DNA of 64,000 nt, from assembly GCA_035771165.1 (NCBI GenBank), contig JAWNZC010000470.1, positions 1,520,001 to 1,584,000 on the forward strand. Reading direction: 5' to 3'. The DNA is from Paragorgia papillata. Its lineage: Eukaryota; Cnidaria; Anthozoa; Scleralcyonacea; Coralliidae. Positions 1-17,265 of the stretch are shown piece by piece. Position numbers and translations under genes: made by a program. Below the pieces are notes generated by a model. That model was given only the letters and a program-made list of their open reading frames with translations, did not search any database and was not told the origin of the DNA. Every line of letters starts with the position of its first letter. Position 1 is the first letter of the stretch.

Positions 1-2
1 GA

Positions 3-152
3 AGTTTAGTTTATACATTTCCGGTTACTACCCGTGGCAGCAACAACAACCAGCCAGAGAAGACTGAACCAGAGCCAAATATTCATGACGTTCTTGCAAA
101 AAGTGGCATGAAAATTACGAATGGGGCATTTCAGAAGAAGTTCCAATATTGA
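3..152 (+). CDS. Partial last exon of an unidentified gene
   Basis: A frame is open from the window edge to a TGA at 150-152. The roughly 49-residue tail is polar and low in hydrophobics: it contains VTTRGSNNNQPEKTEPEPN, then HDVLAKSGMKITNGAF, and ends KKFQY. The sequence just after the stop is AT-rich, with AATAAAA near 412, which suits a 3' UTR. I do not recognise the family. The exon would converge tail-to-tail with membralin on the other strand. It is short enough that a chance open frame cannot be excluded. Confidence 0.33.
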   Translation, partial: SLVYTFPVTTRGSNNNQPEKTEPEPNIHDVLAKSGMKITNGAFQKKFQY

Positions 153-789
153 CAAAGAAGCCATGCACGAATTACCTGCTGGCTACATGTACCTTGACGT
201 TTTGGTGGTATGCTTGTAATTTGAACTTTTGTGTGGGACTCTCGGATCAATCTAAATATTTCAGTGATTTCCCGCTCTTTTTTTGAGGTACGAGCTCGGA
301 CGTTGCGCAGGCGCAAAATGTTTGGCAGCGGTGTTTCTAGAGGTTGGGAGTTGGGGAGTCGCTGAGCCCCAGATGATATGTTATGAGATTTGCAAAGTCT
401 ATAATATTTTATAATAAAATTGTTTTTGGCAGACCCAAATTTGGAAAGTGCAATCTCAAAGTGATTGGGAACACTGAAATAATGCAGATTTTTTGGCTTT
501 ATAGCTAACACCTGAAGATGTATGTCACTAGGTCACGTGATACATACCAATAAAAACAAAAATCTGGTGATGACAGTATCGTAGCAACATAGAAATTGAT
601 ATAGTCTAAAATATAAGAAAATATTACATCATTTTATAACCAATCATCAATGATCATGTATCATGAGATAACAATAACGAGTTATAACACTCCGGCGTAT
701 AAAGGTGAGGGCAACATTTTTCTTCAACTTTAAACGTAGTTTTGTTGCGTTGCAAGTTGAAAAGCGTTGTTGCAAGTATTACCACCGCG

Positions 790-960
790 TTAAAGTGCCT
801 ATGAAACGAAAATTAAGTCTGTCTTATTTGAAAGAACCCTTAAAATGATAGAGTGACATCTTTTAAAGTTTTTCGTTTCCTTGCTTCGTTCTTGAGATAT
901 TTAAGTTTGTTTGATATGCAAATTAAATATTTTAACGTCACATGTGCATAATGCGTTATT
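790..960 (+). mobile_element. TTAA foldback element, left half only
   Basis: It starts TTAAAGTGCCTATGAAACG and continues with the LINE-free block seen also near 37630 and 17701: AAG-rich, then a TTTCGTTTCCTTGCTTCG-like motif and a TTTGATATGCAAATTA motif. No matching right arm follows within about 1 kb, so this is a half element or a strongly decayed copy. The right limit is approximate. Confidence 0.55.
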
Positions 961-1872
961 TATATACATCTATTTCAATTTAATTAAACACATATTCGAT
1001 TTAGCGAATAAACTAAATGTTCTTCTGAATAAACTATAACTTTTCTTAGATATATTAAAATGAAAATCATACTGAGATACGATAGGATATTAGCACACAT
1101 TTTATCGAACATAATCACTACCCTATGCTGTACTCTCAAGAATGCTATTCCCTCTACATCGGCCGATTTAACCACAGAATAGTCCGGAATAATACACACA
1201 AACAAATCCTGATTTAGCAACAATTGTTGATAGTAATTTTCGTCTTTTATATAGGAGATAGAGCGTGTACCGGTGTAAAAGATAACGATTTTAGCACCCC
1301 TAAAGTAACGACCTCCCTAAATTAACGACACCCCGAAAGTAGCGACCCCCCCCCCCCCCCAAAAAAAAGTAGCGATACCCAAAGGCTGCTAATTCCGAAT
1401 ACCCGATTTATGGTAAAAAGCAAACAAGAAAGCAAGATGGCCAAAAGACGAGATGAGCCAGGTACATTTACATGTATAGATCACTTGCACGTATTTCCTT
1501 GGTGAAGGAAAGATGCTTCTAAACAATGAAATTTTTATTAATAATCCGCTCTGTTGAACGTTAGGACTTTGAAGTTGTCTTCCACATGGACCGTTTTGAT
1601 TGTCATGTGCAAGAGGTCTATAGTTATGACTGAAGTTTAGTCATAAAAGACCAGGAAATTGCAATGAGAACTCGCTGCAACTTTTCGCAACTTAAAACAG
1701 TAGGAAGCAGACATAGTTTGACGTTAGTTAAGTAATTTGGAGCCTAACTTAGAAAGTTACTTTTCACGATCCAATTTTTTGACACCCCCGTCACTCCGAT
1801 CTAGCGTCTTCATCGAAGGTGATCGTTGTAAAGAAAGATCCCATATTTTAATATTTATATTATCACAAAACC

Positions 1873-2300
1873 ACTGATGACGTTACTACGATTCCGGTTT
1901 GAGCGTGGACACGCGTAATTTGACGACACACGTTCCACACGGGAAACTGACATGTTGCTAAGCGGAAACTGTAACGTTACTAAGGCCAAACGGTATTGTT
2001 TCAATTTGAAACGAGCGCCAAATTTTCAAAGCAAATGTTGTCATGTTTATAACTTATCTTTATACATAATTAAATCTTCGTCAAGTTAAGCTAAGAACTC
2101 CACAGTTCTTTTTCGATCGGCCATTTCGCTGACAAACCCCACAACGCGATGTTTTTGCGAAGAAACAATGCCGTTTGGACTTAGTAACTTCACAGTTTCC
2201 GCTTAGCAACATGTTAGTTTCATGTAGCGTGAAACGTGTGTTGTCAAATTACGCGTGTCCACCAGTGGTGTCCACGCTCAAACCGGAACCGTAGTATCTA
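1873..2300. mobile_element. Foldback element with ~125-bp arms
   Basis: The arm at about 1873-2003 (TTCCGGTTTGAGCGTGGACA, then AACATGTTGC-type sequence, GCGGAAACTGTAACG, AAACGGTATTGTTTC) is repeated inverted at about 2162-2300 (GAAACAATGCCGTTTGG, CAGTTTCCGCTTAGCAACAT, GTCCACGCTCAAACCGGAA). The right arm carries a small insertion, GTCCACCAGTG. The roughly 160-bp loop shows no coding potential. Confidence 0.8.
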
Positions 2301-2545
2301 TCAACAAGTTGCAAATACGTTTCAGGTATTATACAAACACCATCATCGCTATTTAATGGAGCGTAACGGTTTTACTGAATATGCCATGCTGCCAGACAAC
2401 GTCTTTGAAAAGAACAGTAGATTCAAATTTATTAATAATTCATGAAGATAATTCAAAAGAAAGGAATGTTTAATCAGGTGTTGTAAATCGGATACAGATT
2501 CGTCCTGATTTACACAAACTTTCCGATCGATTTTCTTACAGTCCT

Positions 2546-2814
2546 TACCGGATGTTCTTTCGGGCGCGACCTTGCAATATTGATAGCAACATTGCAATAT
2601 TGATAGCAAGTTGCTAAAAATTCGCATTTTAAATATCGAACTTCACATAATATGAAGTTATATTGAAAGTCAGAACAACTAACTCTATGTACAGTAAACT
2701 ACATGTTATGTTCGATATTTAAAATGCGAATTTTTAGCAACTTGTCAAGGAGTCGCCGTGCATCGTTAGCAAGTCAATATTGCAAGGTCGCGCGGTAAAG
2801 AACATCCGGTTTGA
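2546..2814. mobile_element. Foldback element with ~100-bp arms
   Basis: CCGGATGTTCTTTCGGGCGC and GACCTTGCAATATTGA at the left are matched inverted by TCAATATTGCAAGGTCGCGC and AAAGAACATCCGG at the right. The inner arm GTTGCTAAAAATTCGCATTT is matched by AAATGCGAATTTTTAGCAAC. The left arm holds a short internal duplication of TTGCAATATTGATAGCAA. Confidence 0.8.
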
Positions 2815-2840
2815 CTGCAAATGCCCGTACAATTCTGCTA

Positions 2841-2978
<138 letters not shown>

Positions 2979-3379
2979 TTATACATGTGGTTTTTAATAT
3001 TTTTAAATGTCCTTTTTAGCTTTGTATACAATTTTATAACTTTATAGCAAACATTATGACATATTATTATATGGCACGGATTACTTCCGGTAAAATCACG
3101 CGCTGTGATTGGTTGCGAGATTTCTCCGTAACGCCCACGGGCATTATGAAAATTGTTAATGCCCTACGATTGGAAACAAACAAAAAATCCTAATAAGAAA
3201 CTTTTATTGCCGAAAAACGGCGAAAATAGATGAAATAGACGACGATGAACATTATAAAAGTAAATTCTAGTATCCAGACGAGAAAGAAACAGAAGAAAAT
3301 AACGCTAGTTCGGTGTTTTGACGAAGTTAAAGGAAGCGAAGACCAAGAAATACAAGACTGATTTTGAAATAAAAAGTGC

Positions 3380-3580
3380 CATATAATAAACTACTTAATA
3401 ACCTCGACCGTTCGGTCTTTACGGTAAAATATTAAACCTCGGTCTTGAGCGTATTAACCTCGCTATCGCTCGGTCAATACAGCAAGACCTTAAGGTAAGG
3501 TTTAAGATAAGACCAGCAAGGTTTAATATTTTACTGTAAAGACCTCACTCTCGGTTATTAAGTAGTTAATTATATATGAT
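3380..3580. mobile_element. Palindromic element, ACTACTTAATAACC ends
   Basis: Ends ACTACTTAATAACC (3390) and GGTTATTAAGTAGT (3553) pair, and the inner TTACGGTAAAATATTAAACC pairs with GGTTTAATATTTTACTGTAA. A further short pair, TATTATATGG near 3066 and CCATATAATA near 3379, suggests nesting inside another palindrome. It resembles in style the hairpins near 32038 and 41757. Confidence 0.7.
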
Positions 3581-3901
3581 TATGAAAGAAAAAAATACTT
3601 CATGAGAAATTCATGAGAAAAACACAAAATAAATTAATACCATGTCGGGCATTTTGTATGTCACAAAAACTTACTCAAAATTTCTCCTCGACCTCGTATT
3701 TTACGACTTAGACAAATTGATATATACAAAATAACTATGCCAATGATCTAATGAAATATGTCGAAAGAGTACATATAGAAAACTCGGGCTCGTTGTTTAA
3801 TTGTTAAATATATCTCTATATCGACTTAACTTAATGTGTTATATATAGAATACCAAACCGATAAATAACAAACTTATTTTCACCATTTATGATGACACTC
3901 G

Positions 3902-3902
<1 letters not shown>

Positions 3903-3940
<38 letters not shown>

Positions 3941-3941
3941 G
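3903..3941 (+). repeat. (TTG)n microsatellite
   Basis: About 13 tandem TTG triplets. They produce poly-Leu and poly-Asn open frames on the two strands that are not genes. Confidence 0.95.
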
Positions 3942-4225
3942 GTAGTGGTGACGATGATGGCAGTGACTGACAATGTTTCGTGTGGATGTTGTGCTCCTCT
4001 CTCCTCGGTAGAATTTCTTTCGGAAATCGTCGAAGATGTGTCGGAATCGTCAGCTGGACATAAAGGCCGACACATCTCCGACGACCTCCAAAAGAATCTC
4101 TGTGGGGGAGAGATATTGTGGTTATGTCTATGAGTGGAAACAGCGAGTGTCAGTCTGTTGTTGGGAATATTATCTGTTGGCTTGTTGAAGATAAGTCAAG
4201 AGGAGTAATAGTTAAGTTATGTTTA

Positions 4226-9744
<5,519 letters not shown>

Positions 9745-10243
9745 CTTTTTATAATAACTTGGTCAATATCACATTATTTAACTACAAATAATCCATACAA
9801 CATTGCTCTAAATACTTGATATTTTCACCTTCCTTGCAAATATGATTGCAGACCAACTCCAACATTCGCCATTGATTTTAGAAATATTCAAGATGGAGGC
9901 CCAAAATTTCGGACTTTTCAAGGCCGGTAAATAACATCCGTCGTAAGTCGATATTAATATTCACGAGGTAATCCGAATTTTATTACTTGAACTTTTCTCA
10001 AATTCTGGAACTTTATATGATTTTCGCACGAATCGCACCCTTGTGTTTACCAAAACAAACTGCCTAACTTTTTTTATTGTTTTGATAGCTGTCAAACTGG
10101 CAACGTATTAAGTTCAAACAAAACATAAGTTTAATACATCAAATATATAACCAGTCAACTAAGTTCGTATGGTGGACGTATGGTGGATGTGATGTAGTCA
10201 CTGTATATAGGTTCTTGTCGTCTTTCTGCGAAGTTCTAGAAAC
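9745..10243. promoter_or_regulatory. Divergent promoter interval, membralin / JMJD7
   Basis: The 499-bp gap between the membralin ATG (minus) and the JMJD7 ATG (plus) contains no ORF and must hold both 5' UTRs and start sites. A TATA-like TATATAGG lies about 40 bp before the JMJD7 ATG. Bidirectional use is inferred from the layout alone. Confidence 0.5.
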
Positions 10244-11212
10244 ATGGTGAGCAAACAGTCTCTTTGTAGTATTTTTAATAGTTTGAGCAGAGAAGCTAGA
10301 GAATTATATTTGCCAGAAAAAGTTTTTGAATATTCTGGCTCACCTAGTCCATTGGAATTTTACCGTAACTGGGTATCTCCCAACATACCTGTTATTTTTA
10401 AAAATGCCATTTCTGACTGGCCAGCTTTGCACAAGTGGAAACCATCCTACCTGCTTAAAAAACTAGGAGAAAAAGAAGTGAGTGTAGCAGTAACACCAAA
10501 TGGATTAGCTGATGCAGTTTATGATAATAGGTTTGTTTTACCAGAAGAAAGAAAAATGAAGTTTTCTGATTTCTTATGTGTAATGGAAGGGCCTGCACGT
10601 GAAATGAATGAAAGAACTGGAATATTTTACATCCAGAAACAAAATGATAATTTTATTGAAGAATTTTCTGAAATAACTGGTGATGCAGCAACTGACGTCA
10701 AGTGGGCAACAGAAGCTTTTTGCAAATCTCCTGATGCTGTCAATTTTTGGATGGGTGACAAGCAAGCAGTAACTTCACTTCACAAAGATCATTATGAAAA
10801 TTTATACTGTGTGATATCAGGAGAAAAAACATTTACTCTGTACCCACCAACAGATTTGCCTTATATACCATACGGTAGCTACAAACAAGCTCGTTATTAC
10901 CAAAGAGACTCAGGAGAGTTTGAAATAATTGATGAACCTTTGATGTATTCTCCCAACCAGAAGATTCCTTGGATTCCAGTTGATCCTCTACATCCTAATT
11001 TGGAGTTATATCCAGAATTTGCAAAAGCTAAAGCTATTACATGTACCGTAGGAGCTGGTGATGTCTTGTATTTGCCATCTCTTTGGTTCCATCATGTTCA
11101 GCAAACACAAGCTACAATTGCAATCAACTTCTGGTATGACATGGAGTATGACTTGAGATATAACTACTTCAAATTTTTAGAAAATATTGTGGAGGAAGTC
11201 AATAAAAAATAG
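10244..11212 (+). CDS. JMJD7: JMJD7, JmjC lysyl hydroxylase
   Basis: An intact single-exon gene of 322 residues (human JMJD7 is about 316). It is a Fe(II)/2-oxoglutarate oxygenase of the JmjC fold; the family hydroxylates a lysine in the translation-associated GTPases DRG1 and DRG2, and peptidase activity has also been reported. Visible features: N-terminal helical region with FYRNWVSPNIPVIF (40-52), VAVTPNGLADAV (81-92), NFWMGDK (167-173), the iron-binding HxD in TSLHKDHYENLYC (H180, D182), and the distal histidine in LWFHHVQQ (H283/H284), then NFWYDMEYDL near the C-terminus. The start is the first ATG, and family similarity begins within 20 residues of it. No damage is seen. Divergent from membralin. 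The lack of introns contrasts with its neighbours. Confidence 0.96.
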   Translation: MVSKQSLCSIFNSLSREARELYLPEKVFEYSGSPSPLEFYRNWVSPNIPVIFKNAISDWPALHKWKPSYLLKKLGEKEVSVAVTPNGLADAVYDNRFVLPEERKMKFSDFLCVMEGPAREMNERTGIFYIQKQNDNFIEEFSEITGDAATDVKWATEAFCKSPDAVNFWMGDKQAVTSLHKDHYENLYCVISGEKTFTLYPPTDLPYIPYGSYKQARYYQRDSGEFEIIDEPLMYSPNQKIPWIPVDPLHPNLELYPEFAKAKAITCTVGAGDVLYLPSLWFHHVQQTQATIAINFWYDMEYDLRYNYFKFLENIVEEVNKK

Positions 11213-11255
11213 TTTTGGGACTTTTCTGATGCTACATTAGTCTTGAAAAAATGCA

Positions 11256-11736
11256 TTAAAGTGCACATGACATGAAAATTGATCTCAGCTTTTTATTGTT
11301 GTTTTTGATAGAACATTTAAAATAATGAAAAATGGCTTTTACATGCCTTTCAGATCTTATCCCATTCTTGAGTTATCAACTACAAAATTTCAGCTATGAT
11401 GTCATTAGTTGTGCCTAGCATAAAATGGAAAATCAACTATATCTTCTCATTAGTTTAACTAAACTGGCTCAAACTACACAGAAGTGCGGTAGGGTCTAGA
11501 ATGAGTACGTCAGCAAAGTTTAAGTCAGTTTGGTTAAACCAATGAGAAGATATTATAGTTAATTTTCCATTTTATGCTATGCACAACTAATGACATCATA
11601 ACTGAAATGTTGTAGTCAATAACTCGATGGGATGAGATCTGAAAGGCATGCAAAAGCCATTTCCCATTATTTTAAATGTTCTTTCAAAAACAATAATAAA
11701 AAACAGAGGTGAATTTTCATGTCATGTGCACTTTAA
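11256..11736. mobile_element. TTAA-ended foldback element in JMJD7 3' flank
   Basis: Left arm TTAAAGTGCACATGACATGA then AAATGGCTTTTACATGCC; right arm GGCATGCAAAAGCCATTT then TCATGTCATGTGCACTTTAA. An inner pair GGAAAATCAACTATA... / ...TAGTTAATTTTCCATTTTAT continues the fold, so most of the element is palindromic. A polyadenylation signal AATAAA follows at 11757-11762, so the element may lie in the JMJD7 3' UTR. Confidence 0.85.
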
Positions 11737-12822
11737 AATAATTATTTTAGTTTTCCAATAAATTACATGTCAAGATGAATGTTGTGGGTGCTGTCATGTT
11801 GGGTGATGACATAAAATGGTTGCAACCAGTTTGAGTAGAAACCAGAATGTATTGCATAGTTTACTGGTCATTTCGCTACAGAGTCATTTCACTACCACAT
11901 GTACAAGTCATTTCACTACACACATAAGCACTCTCACATCTTGTCATGCAAACTGTACACCAGGTGAGAATATTTGGCAAGAATATTAGATTCAATTATA
12001 TAGTTACAGTACAGTACAATGCAGTACAGTACACAGTGGTGCAACTAGGCATCTGGGGGCCCATGGGATTGATTACTTTGGGGACGCTTTCTGATTTAGT
12101 GACCGCATTTCTAGGGGGGGGGGAATTTTTAATCTAGGGTCTCTGAAATGGCATTTCCTGCACTTTTGAGCAAAATCTAATCACTCACACTCCGATTCAA
12201 AATCTGTTAAAGTGGGCAGATTATTTGAATAGATTCATAACTGCATTCATTCCATTTTGCATAGCCTGTGCTGGCTAGTGGAAGACATGATAATAATATA
12301 ATGTCATGACATAATAATAATGACATCACAAAATGCTTGGGGCCCCTAATTAATTCCTTATGCTCGGGGCCTGTGGGGTTTACCCACCCTTCCCACCCAG
12401 TAGTTGCACCACTGACAGTACAGTACAGACAGTACAGTACAGTACAGTACAATACAAAGTGTATATTGTAAAAACAGTCTATTCAGGCCGCAATATATGT
12501 GGTCAAACTACTACCCAAACATTTGGCCCGAATATTGGACATGGTGAGAAACTTAATTGTCAGAAGCTTTGCATTGTAAGATAATAATATTTGTAACACA
12601 CATGTATTAATACACAATACATTTAATAAAAATTACATGGCTGTAGAAAACAAATCAATAGCTGAGAGTGACTTTATGTATGTAGTGAAACAACAGGTAT
12701 CATTAAATAATGAAAGAAGACAACAAAACAACCAACCCAATGCAATACAAACTTTTTACATTCATTATGCAGGCCTTTTCGTAAGGAAAACTGTACTTGT
12801 GTAGTAATTCACACACCTAAAT
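11737..12822. other. Intergenic, interspersed repeat fragments
   Basis: Contains TACAG-rich runs (12005-12035, 12415-12450) flanking a block (12036-12410) with GTCTCTGAAATGGCATTTCC, a motif recurring at about 32535, 52565 and 59990 in the window. CAGTGGTGCAACTA at 12035 and TAGTTGCACCACTG at 12401 pair as inverted ends. No gene is seen. Confidence 0.6.
12035..12414. mobile_element. Inverted-end element, CAGTGGTGCAACTA
   Basis: CAGTGGTGCAACTAGGC at the left and AGTTGCACCACTG at the right are inverted, and both flanks are the same TACAGTACAG-type sequence. The interior carries the GGGGGGGAATTTTTAATC / GTCTCTGAAATGGC block found elsewhere in the window. Confidence 0.55.
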
Positions 12823-13530
12823 AATAATTTTGCACATGCGAGTCGCACGTGCATTAAAACTTATCAGTTTTGACCTAACTTTTATATTTTCCACACATCT
12901 GAAAAAGAAAGTTGTGTTGCTTGATATTCATTCATTTCATTGTAAGATGTTAGTAGTATTATAGGGGCCGATCGACCTGTATTTTTAAGGCAGGTTGAAG
13001 CACAGAGCGCCCACCCCGGAAAGAGATGTTTTGATTCGATTGATGCGTGCGATCGCAGCGCACACGCCGGCACACGCGCAAACTCGACTGGGCGTGCTAT
13101 TTGTCGCACGTGTAAAAAGCCATGTTCAATTGTTCATTCACATTGCAATTGTGAAAATGTGTGAAAGTTTCAGAAGTACGTAAGGTCTCACAACGTAACG
13201 TAAGGTATCACAACGTAACGTAAGGTCTCACAACGTAACATCATGCAGGTCTCACAACGTAATGCAAGGTCTCACAACGTAACGCAAGATCTCACAGCGT
13301 AACGTAAAAGGTCTCACAACATAACGTAAGGTCTCGTAACGTAAGGCCTCACAACGTAACGCAAGATCTCACAGCGTAACTTACAAGTCTCACTACATAA
13401 CATAAGATCTAGCTCACAACGTAACGTAAGGTCTCACAACGTAACGTAAGATCTCACAGTGTAACGTAAGGTTTCACAAGGTCTTGCAAATCAGTTTTAA
13501 TGCACGTGGATTCGCACGCGCAAAATTATT
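12823..13530. mobile_element. TIR element carrying an internal minisatellite
   Basis: Terminal inverted repeats of about 38 bp: left AATAATTTTGCACATGCGAG then CGCACGTGCATTAAAACT, right AGTTTTAATGCACGTGGATT then CGCACGCGCAAAATTATT. The 708-bp interior has a unique left part and a tandem array of about 20-bp units (13180-13488). No transposase frame, so non-autonomous. Confidence 0.75.
13180..13488 (+). repeat. ~20-bp minisatellite GGTCTCACAACGTAACGTAA
   Basis: About 15 tandem units with substitutions (ACGCAAG, ATCTCACAGCG) and some shortened units. The same unit recurs inverted at 24940-25035. Confidence 0.93.
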
Positions 13531-13539
13531 CAGGCGTGC

Positions 13540-13625
13540 GAATTACAGCACGGGTCTCATTAAATATTCAGGCCGCATTCTCACTAAATATTCAGGCGGC
13601 GAATGTTGAAGGCGGGTCTCGTTAA
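13540..13625 (+). repeat. ATTCAGGCGGC repeat, left of LINE
   Basis: Imperfect repeats of ATTAAATATTCAGGC and GCGAATGTTGAAGGCGGGTC, also present to the right of the LINE at 15778-15865. The near identity on both sides shows the LINE landed within or duplicated this repeat. Confidence 0.8.
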
Positions 13626-15780
13626 TATTATTTATTTATTTATTTATTTAAATTTCTTTAGACACGGTAGCCTATCAACATTGAAAGGTATAAAAAGTAA
13701 AAAATGTTGCTTTCCATAGGGCCGTGCAATAGCTAAAATCTAGTAATTTAAAATTAGAACTACCTCTATATCTAATTATTTACAGAATAAAAATACAATA
13801 AAATACTGTTACTATACTTAATTATAATATAGATCATATGGTTAATTACATGGTTAATAACTTAAATGTGATAAAATTTTACTGTTTTCGTCATTCATGT
13901 TCTCTCTTAATTTATTTTTAAAAGCATTAACTGTTAAAACGGTATTTTTAAAATCAATTGGCAGAGTGTTCCAGACCTTTGCAGCTTTATAACTAAAGCT
14001 GCGCTTCATTGTATTTGTCCTGGGTTTTGATAACATCAGTATGTTGTTGTTGCTTCGAAGATTATATATTTCATTTTCAGAAATTTTGAATAATTCAGTT
14101 ATAACTTTAGGAGCATTCTTTTGTAGTATCTTGTGAGTCAACACAAGTAATTGTTCTAGTCGACAATAATTAAGTGGTTGCCAATTTAATTTCTGCAATA
14201 TATCCTTCGAACGGATGTCATAACTGTCACCACTTATAACTCTAGCTGCTCTGTTTTGTAGTTTTTGTAGTTTTTTCATCCCAAACCAATGAGCAGTAGT
14301 CAAAATGTGGTTTAACCAGTGCATTATAAATGTCCGTTAAATTTTCTTTAGGTATATAACGTTTTAATAAGTTTTATGGCTCCAATACCTTTCGAAGCTT
14401 TTTTGCTGATGTTATCAATGTGTTTGTCCAGTTTATTTTTTCATCAATTACTACCCCTAAGCTTTTGGTAGATTGTACTCTTTTAATGTTCTGCCCACCT
14501 ATATATTAATGTCGGGATCTTCTATTATTTTTGATAAATGATGTCGAGACCCAATAATCATATATTCTGTTTTTGCAATATTTAATGCCAATTTATTGGA
14601 TACAAGCCATGTGTGTATTTTTGATAAATCAAGATTCAATTTGGTTTCAATCATTTCTGAACTATCTCCTGTTACTGTGATATTCGTATCATCAGCAAAC
14701 ATTGAAGGCATTGAATAATGTAAGCAGTTCACTTTGGAAGATCATTAATATATAGTAAAAAAAGAAGGGGGCCTAAGTTCGATCCTTGAGGCACACCACA
14801 TTTGATATTCCTATTACTTGAAGTTACATTATTAACCTTACAAGTTTGCTTTCGACAGGTCAGATATGATGTAAACCATTCTAAAGCCACTCCCTTAATG
14901 CCATATAATTCAAGTTTATTAAGTAGTATCTGATGATCAACCGTATCGAATGCCTTCTTAAGATCAAGAAACAGGACTCCATTTATCAAGCCCCGGTCAA
15001 TATCCAAAAGCCAATTGTTAGTAGCACTAAGAAGTGACATCAAAGTTGAATGAGATTTTCGAAAGCCAAATTGATGATTAGTTAAAATGTCATTTTCATT
15101 TAAGTAATGATTCATCTGATCAAACACCAGTTTTTCAAACAATTTATAGCTACCACAGATAATACAGATATTGGTCTATAATTTGAAGGACCTGTCTAAT
15201 TTCCTGTTTTATATATTGGAGAAACTCTTGCATTTTTCCAATCATCAGGAAATATATCAGTGGACAAAGATAAATTAAAGATAATAGTTAATGAAGGTGC
15301 TATTACCTCTATAGAGTCTTTTATAAGTCTTGCTGATATTTTATCTGGGCCGGATGCCTTTGAACATTTTATGTTAGACAAAAGCTTAACAACATCACTC
15401 AAAGGAATTTCATTGAAATTAAATATGCTATTTGCTGGTGAAACATAATTAGCAAAACATGTATCACCAGCTGATAAATCTTGTGAGAGGCTGGGTCCAA
15501 CATTTACAAAGTAAATGTTGAGGGTTTCAGCTATCTCAGAATCTGTAGATACCTTCTCTCCCCCAACCTGTAAACTAGATATTGTTGTTGTTTTGGAACC
15601 TTTCCCTCTTAATTGATTAAGATTTTTCCATAATTCTTTTGAATTACCTCTATGTTGAGTGATGTTTTTTAAATAATAATCCGCTTTGGTTTGGGAAACA
15701 ATTTTATTCACTTTATTTCGAGACTTTTTATAAGCTATGTGATAATATATAGATCCTGTTTGTATGGATTTTTTCTTTAA
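13626..15780 (-). mobile_element. Degraded CR1/L2/jockey-like LINE
   Basis: A non-LTR retrotransposon reverse transcriptase read on the minus strand in pieces: 15801-15196 (linker with TKADYYLKNI, fingers start), 15142-14729 ([44 protein letters not shown]), 14732-14499 (FADDTNIT, the catalytic [FY]ADD) and 14324-13854 (C-terminal LQKLQNRAARVI... KVWNTLP). Frame breaks near 15195 and 14330-14500 and an in-frame stop make it inactive. The 3' end carries an (AAAT)n tail at 13630-13650, as usual in this clade. No endonuclease domain is present, so it is 5'-truncated. Confidence 0.9.
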
Positions 15781-15870
15781 ATATTCAGGCGGCGGTCTCA
15801 TTAAATATTCAGGCGGCGAATGTTGAAGGCGGGTCTCATTAATATTTAGACGGGCGATCTCATTAAATAA
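15778..15870 (+). repeat. ATTCAGGCGGC repeat, right of LINE
   Basis: AAATATTCAGGCGGCGGTCTC and GCGAATGTTGAAGGCGGGTC repeat the sequence at 13575-13625. See the left copy. Confidence 0.8.
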
Positions 15871-16077
15871 TTAGCGCCTATGAAGTTGGTGATATAAACC
15901 TGACTTTGAATGTCAGGATTGCACTTCGTCTGGTCTCTCTAGTTAACTGACTATATCGCTGCAATGGAATGTCTACATGGTAAACTTGCATCTTTCCTCC
16001 ACCACAAAGAATGGTATCTTTTGGTTCTGTGGAGAGAAATTAACCTAGCTAGTTGTCAGTTTTTCTGTCCAGAAGAA

Positions 16078-16845
16078 GATTGTTGAACTGACAATTTGGA
16101 ATTTGATCAAGGCATTTTCTAAAAAGAAAGAAAACGAGCATTTGATGAATATAAAGAAATTACATTTTCAATCATACTACGGTATTATCAACTGTTATGA
16201 CTAATATGACCCCCAAAAAGAACTTATGATGTGCATAGGCGTGTTAGGCAGGGGGCAATTGCCCTCCCAAAATATTTGAAAAAGGAAAATTCGGGCGCTT
16301 TCTGCTGGGAATTTCAAGCCATTTCGATATGTATTGCTGTGAAATGTTCAAGCAAAATTCATACGTTAAAAATACGACGATATTTAATCCTAAATTTTTC
16401 GGGCAAAAATCTCTGCCCCCCAAACAGAATTGGGCTGCTACGGCTATGGGGATGTGCACCAAAATCACTATCTGGGGCGGACAGCCCAAAAATGACCACG
16501 GCCCTTTTCATCAAAAGCCCTAGTTCGGTGCTCAAAATGTTGAATAGCCATGTTTAGGGGGTCATAGAAGATTGAAAAATCTCTAATTTGATATTTTACG
16601 AGAAAATGGCTAAAACCCGTTAGGGCAACTCATTACCATACAACTACCTACATACTGGAATTGCCATATATTTATTAACTTAAACTTTCCGGACTTAGAG
16701 CAAAGTTAGAACATTTTGTGTTAGAGTTGAACTGACAATTTGGAATTTGATCAAGGCATTTTTTTAGAAAGAAAGAATGCGAGCATTTGATGAATATAAA
16801 GAAATCTTTAAAGTATTTTCAATCATATACTATTATCAATGGAAT
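16078..16845 (+). repeat. Direct repeat pair flanking a left inverted arm
   Basis: About 115 bp at 16085-16190 (GAACTGACAATTTGGAATTT, GATCAAGGCATTTT, GAGCATTTGATGAATATAAA) recurs directly at 16728-16845. The two copies bracket the left inverted arm of the 16.2-18.9 kb transposon. Confidence 0.8.
16236..16450. mobile_element. 215-bp insertion with 8-bp target duplication
   Basis: GATGTGCA at 16228-16235 and 16451-16458 flanks a block absent from the opposite, otherwise matching, arm near 18880. The insert contains GGGGGCAATTGCCCTCCC. Ends TAGGCGTG and CTATGG are only weakly inverted. The 8-bp duplication points to a hAT-type or similar transposase. Confidence 0.8.
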
Positions 16846-17265
16846 GTTAACTTAAAAATAAAAAAAAAAGATTATTACTTCAGTAGCAGTATCGAGAGAG
16901 CTTAAATCTTTCATAGATCAGCAGGGAAATTTCCCAACAGACAATAATACAACTTTTAAAACCACATTAGTACGGTTTTCCCATAGATATAAAAATGCCT
17001 GAATTGTAATATATATTGCAAATTGAACTAATAACTACACAACTTGAGCCCTAATTGTTGCTAAGTAGGTAACTGTCTGTCGTCACTTCTTCCATGCACA
17101 TGTTGCAATATGATATACAACTTAGGATATGCCGCATCGCGTCGCTGAAATCCCACAATCAAAGCAATCCCATTTGCCTCCACATTAGCACTCCATCTAA
17201 CAGCGGTAGGAACATGAAGAGTAACACAACAGAGTCCAGGTATGAGGATGATGAGCAGTGTTCAT

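Noticed and set aside
3887..4133. Poly-Asn and poly-Leu ORFs
   Set aside because: Caused by the (TTG)n microsatellite.
13180..13488. Regular short repeats resembling a CRISPR array
   Set aside because: Units are contiguous with no unique spacers, in a eukaryotic genome.
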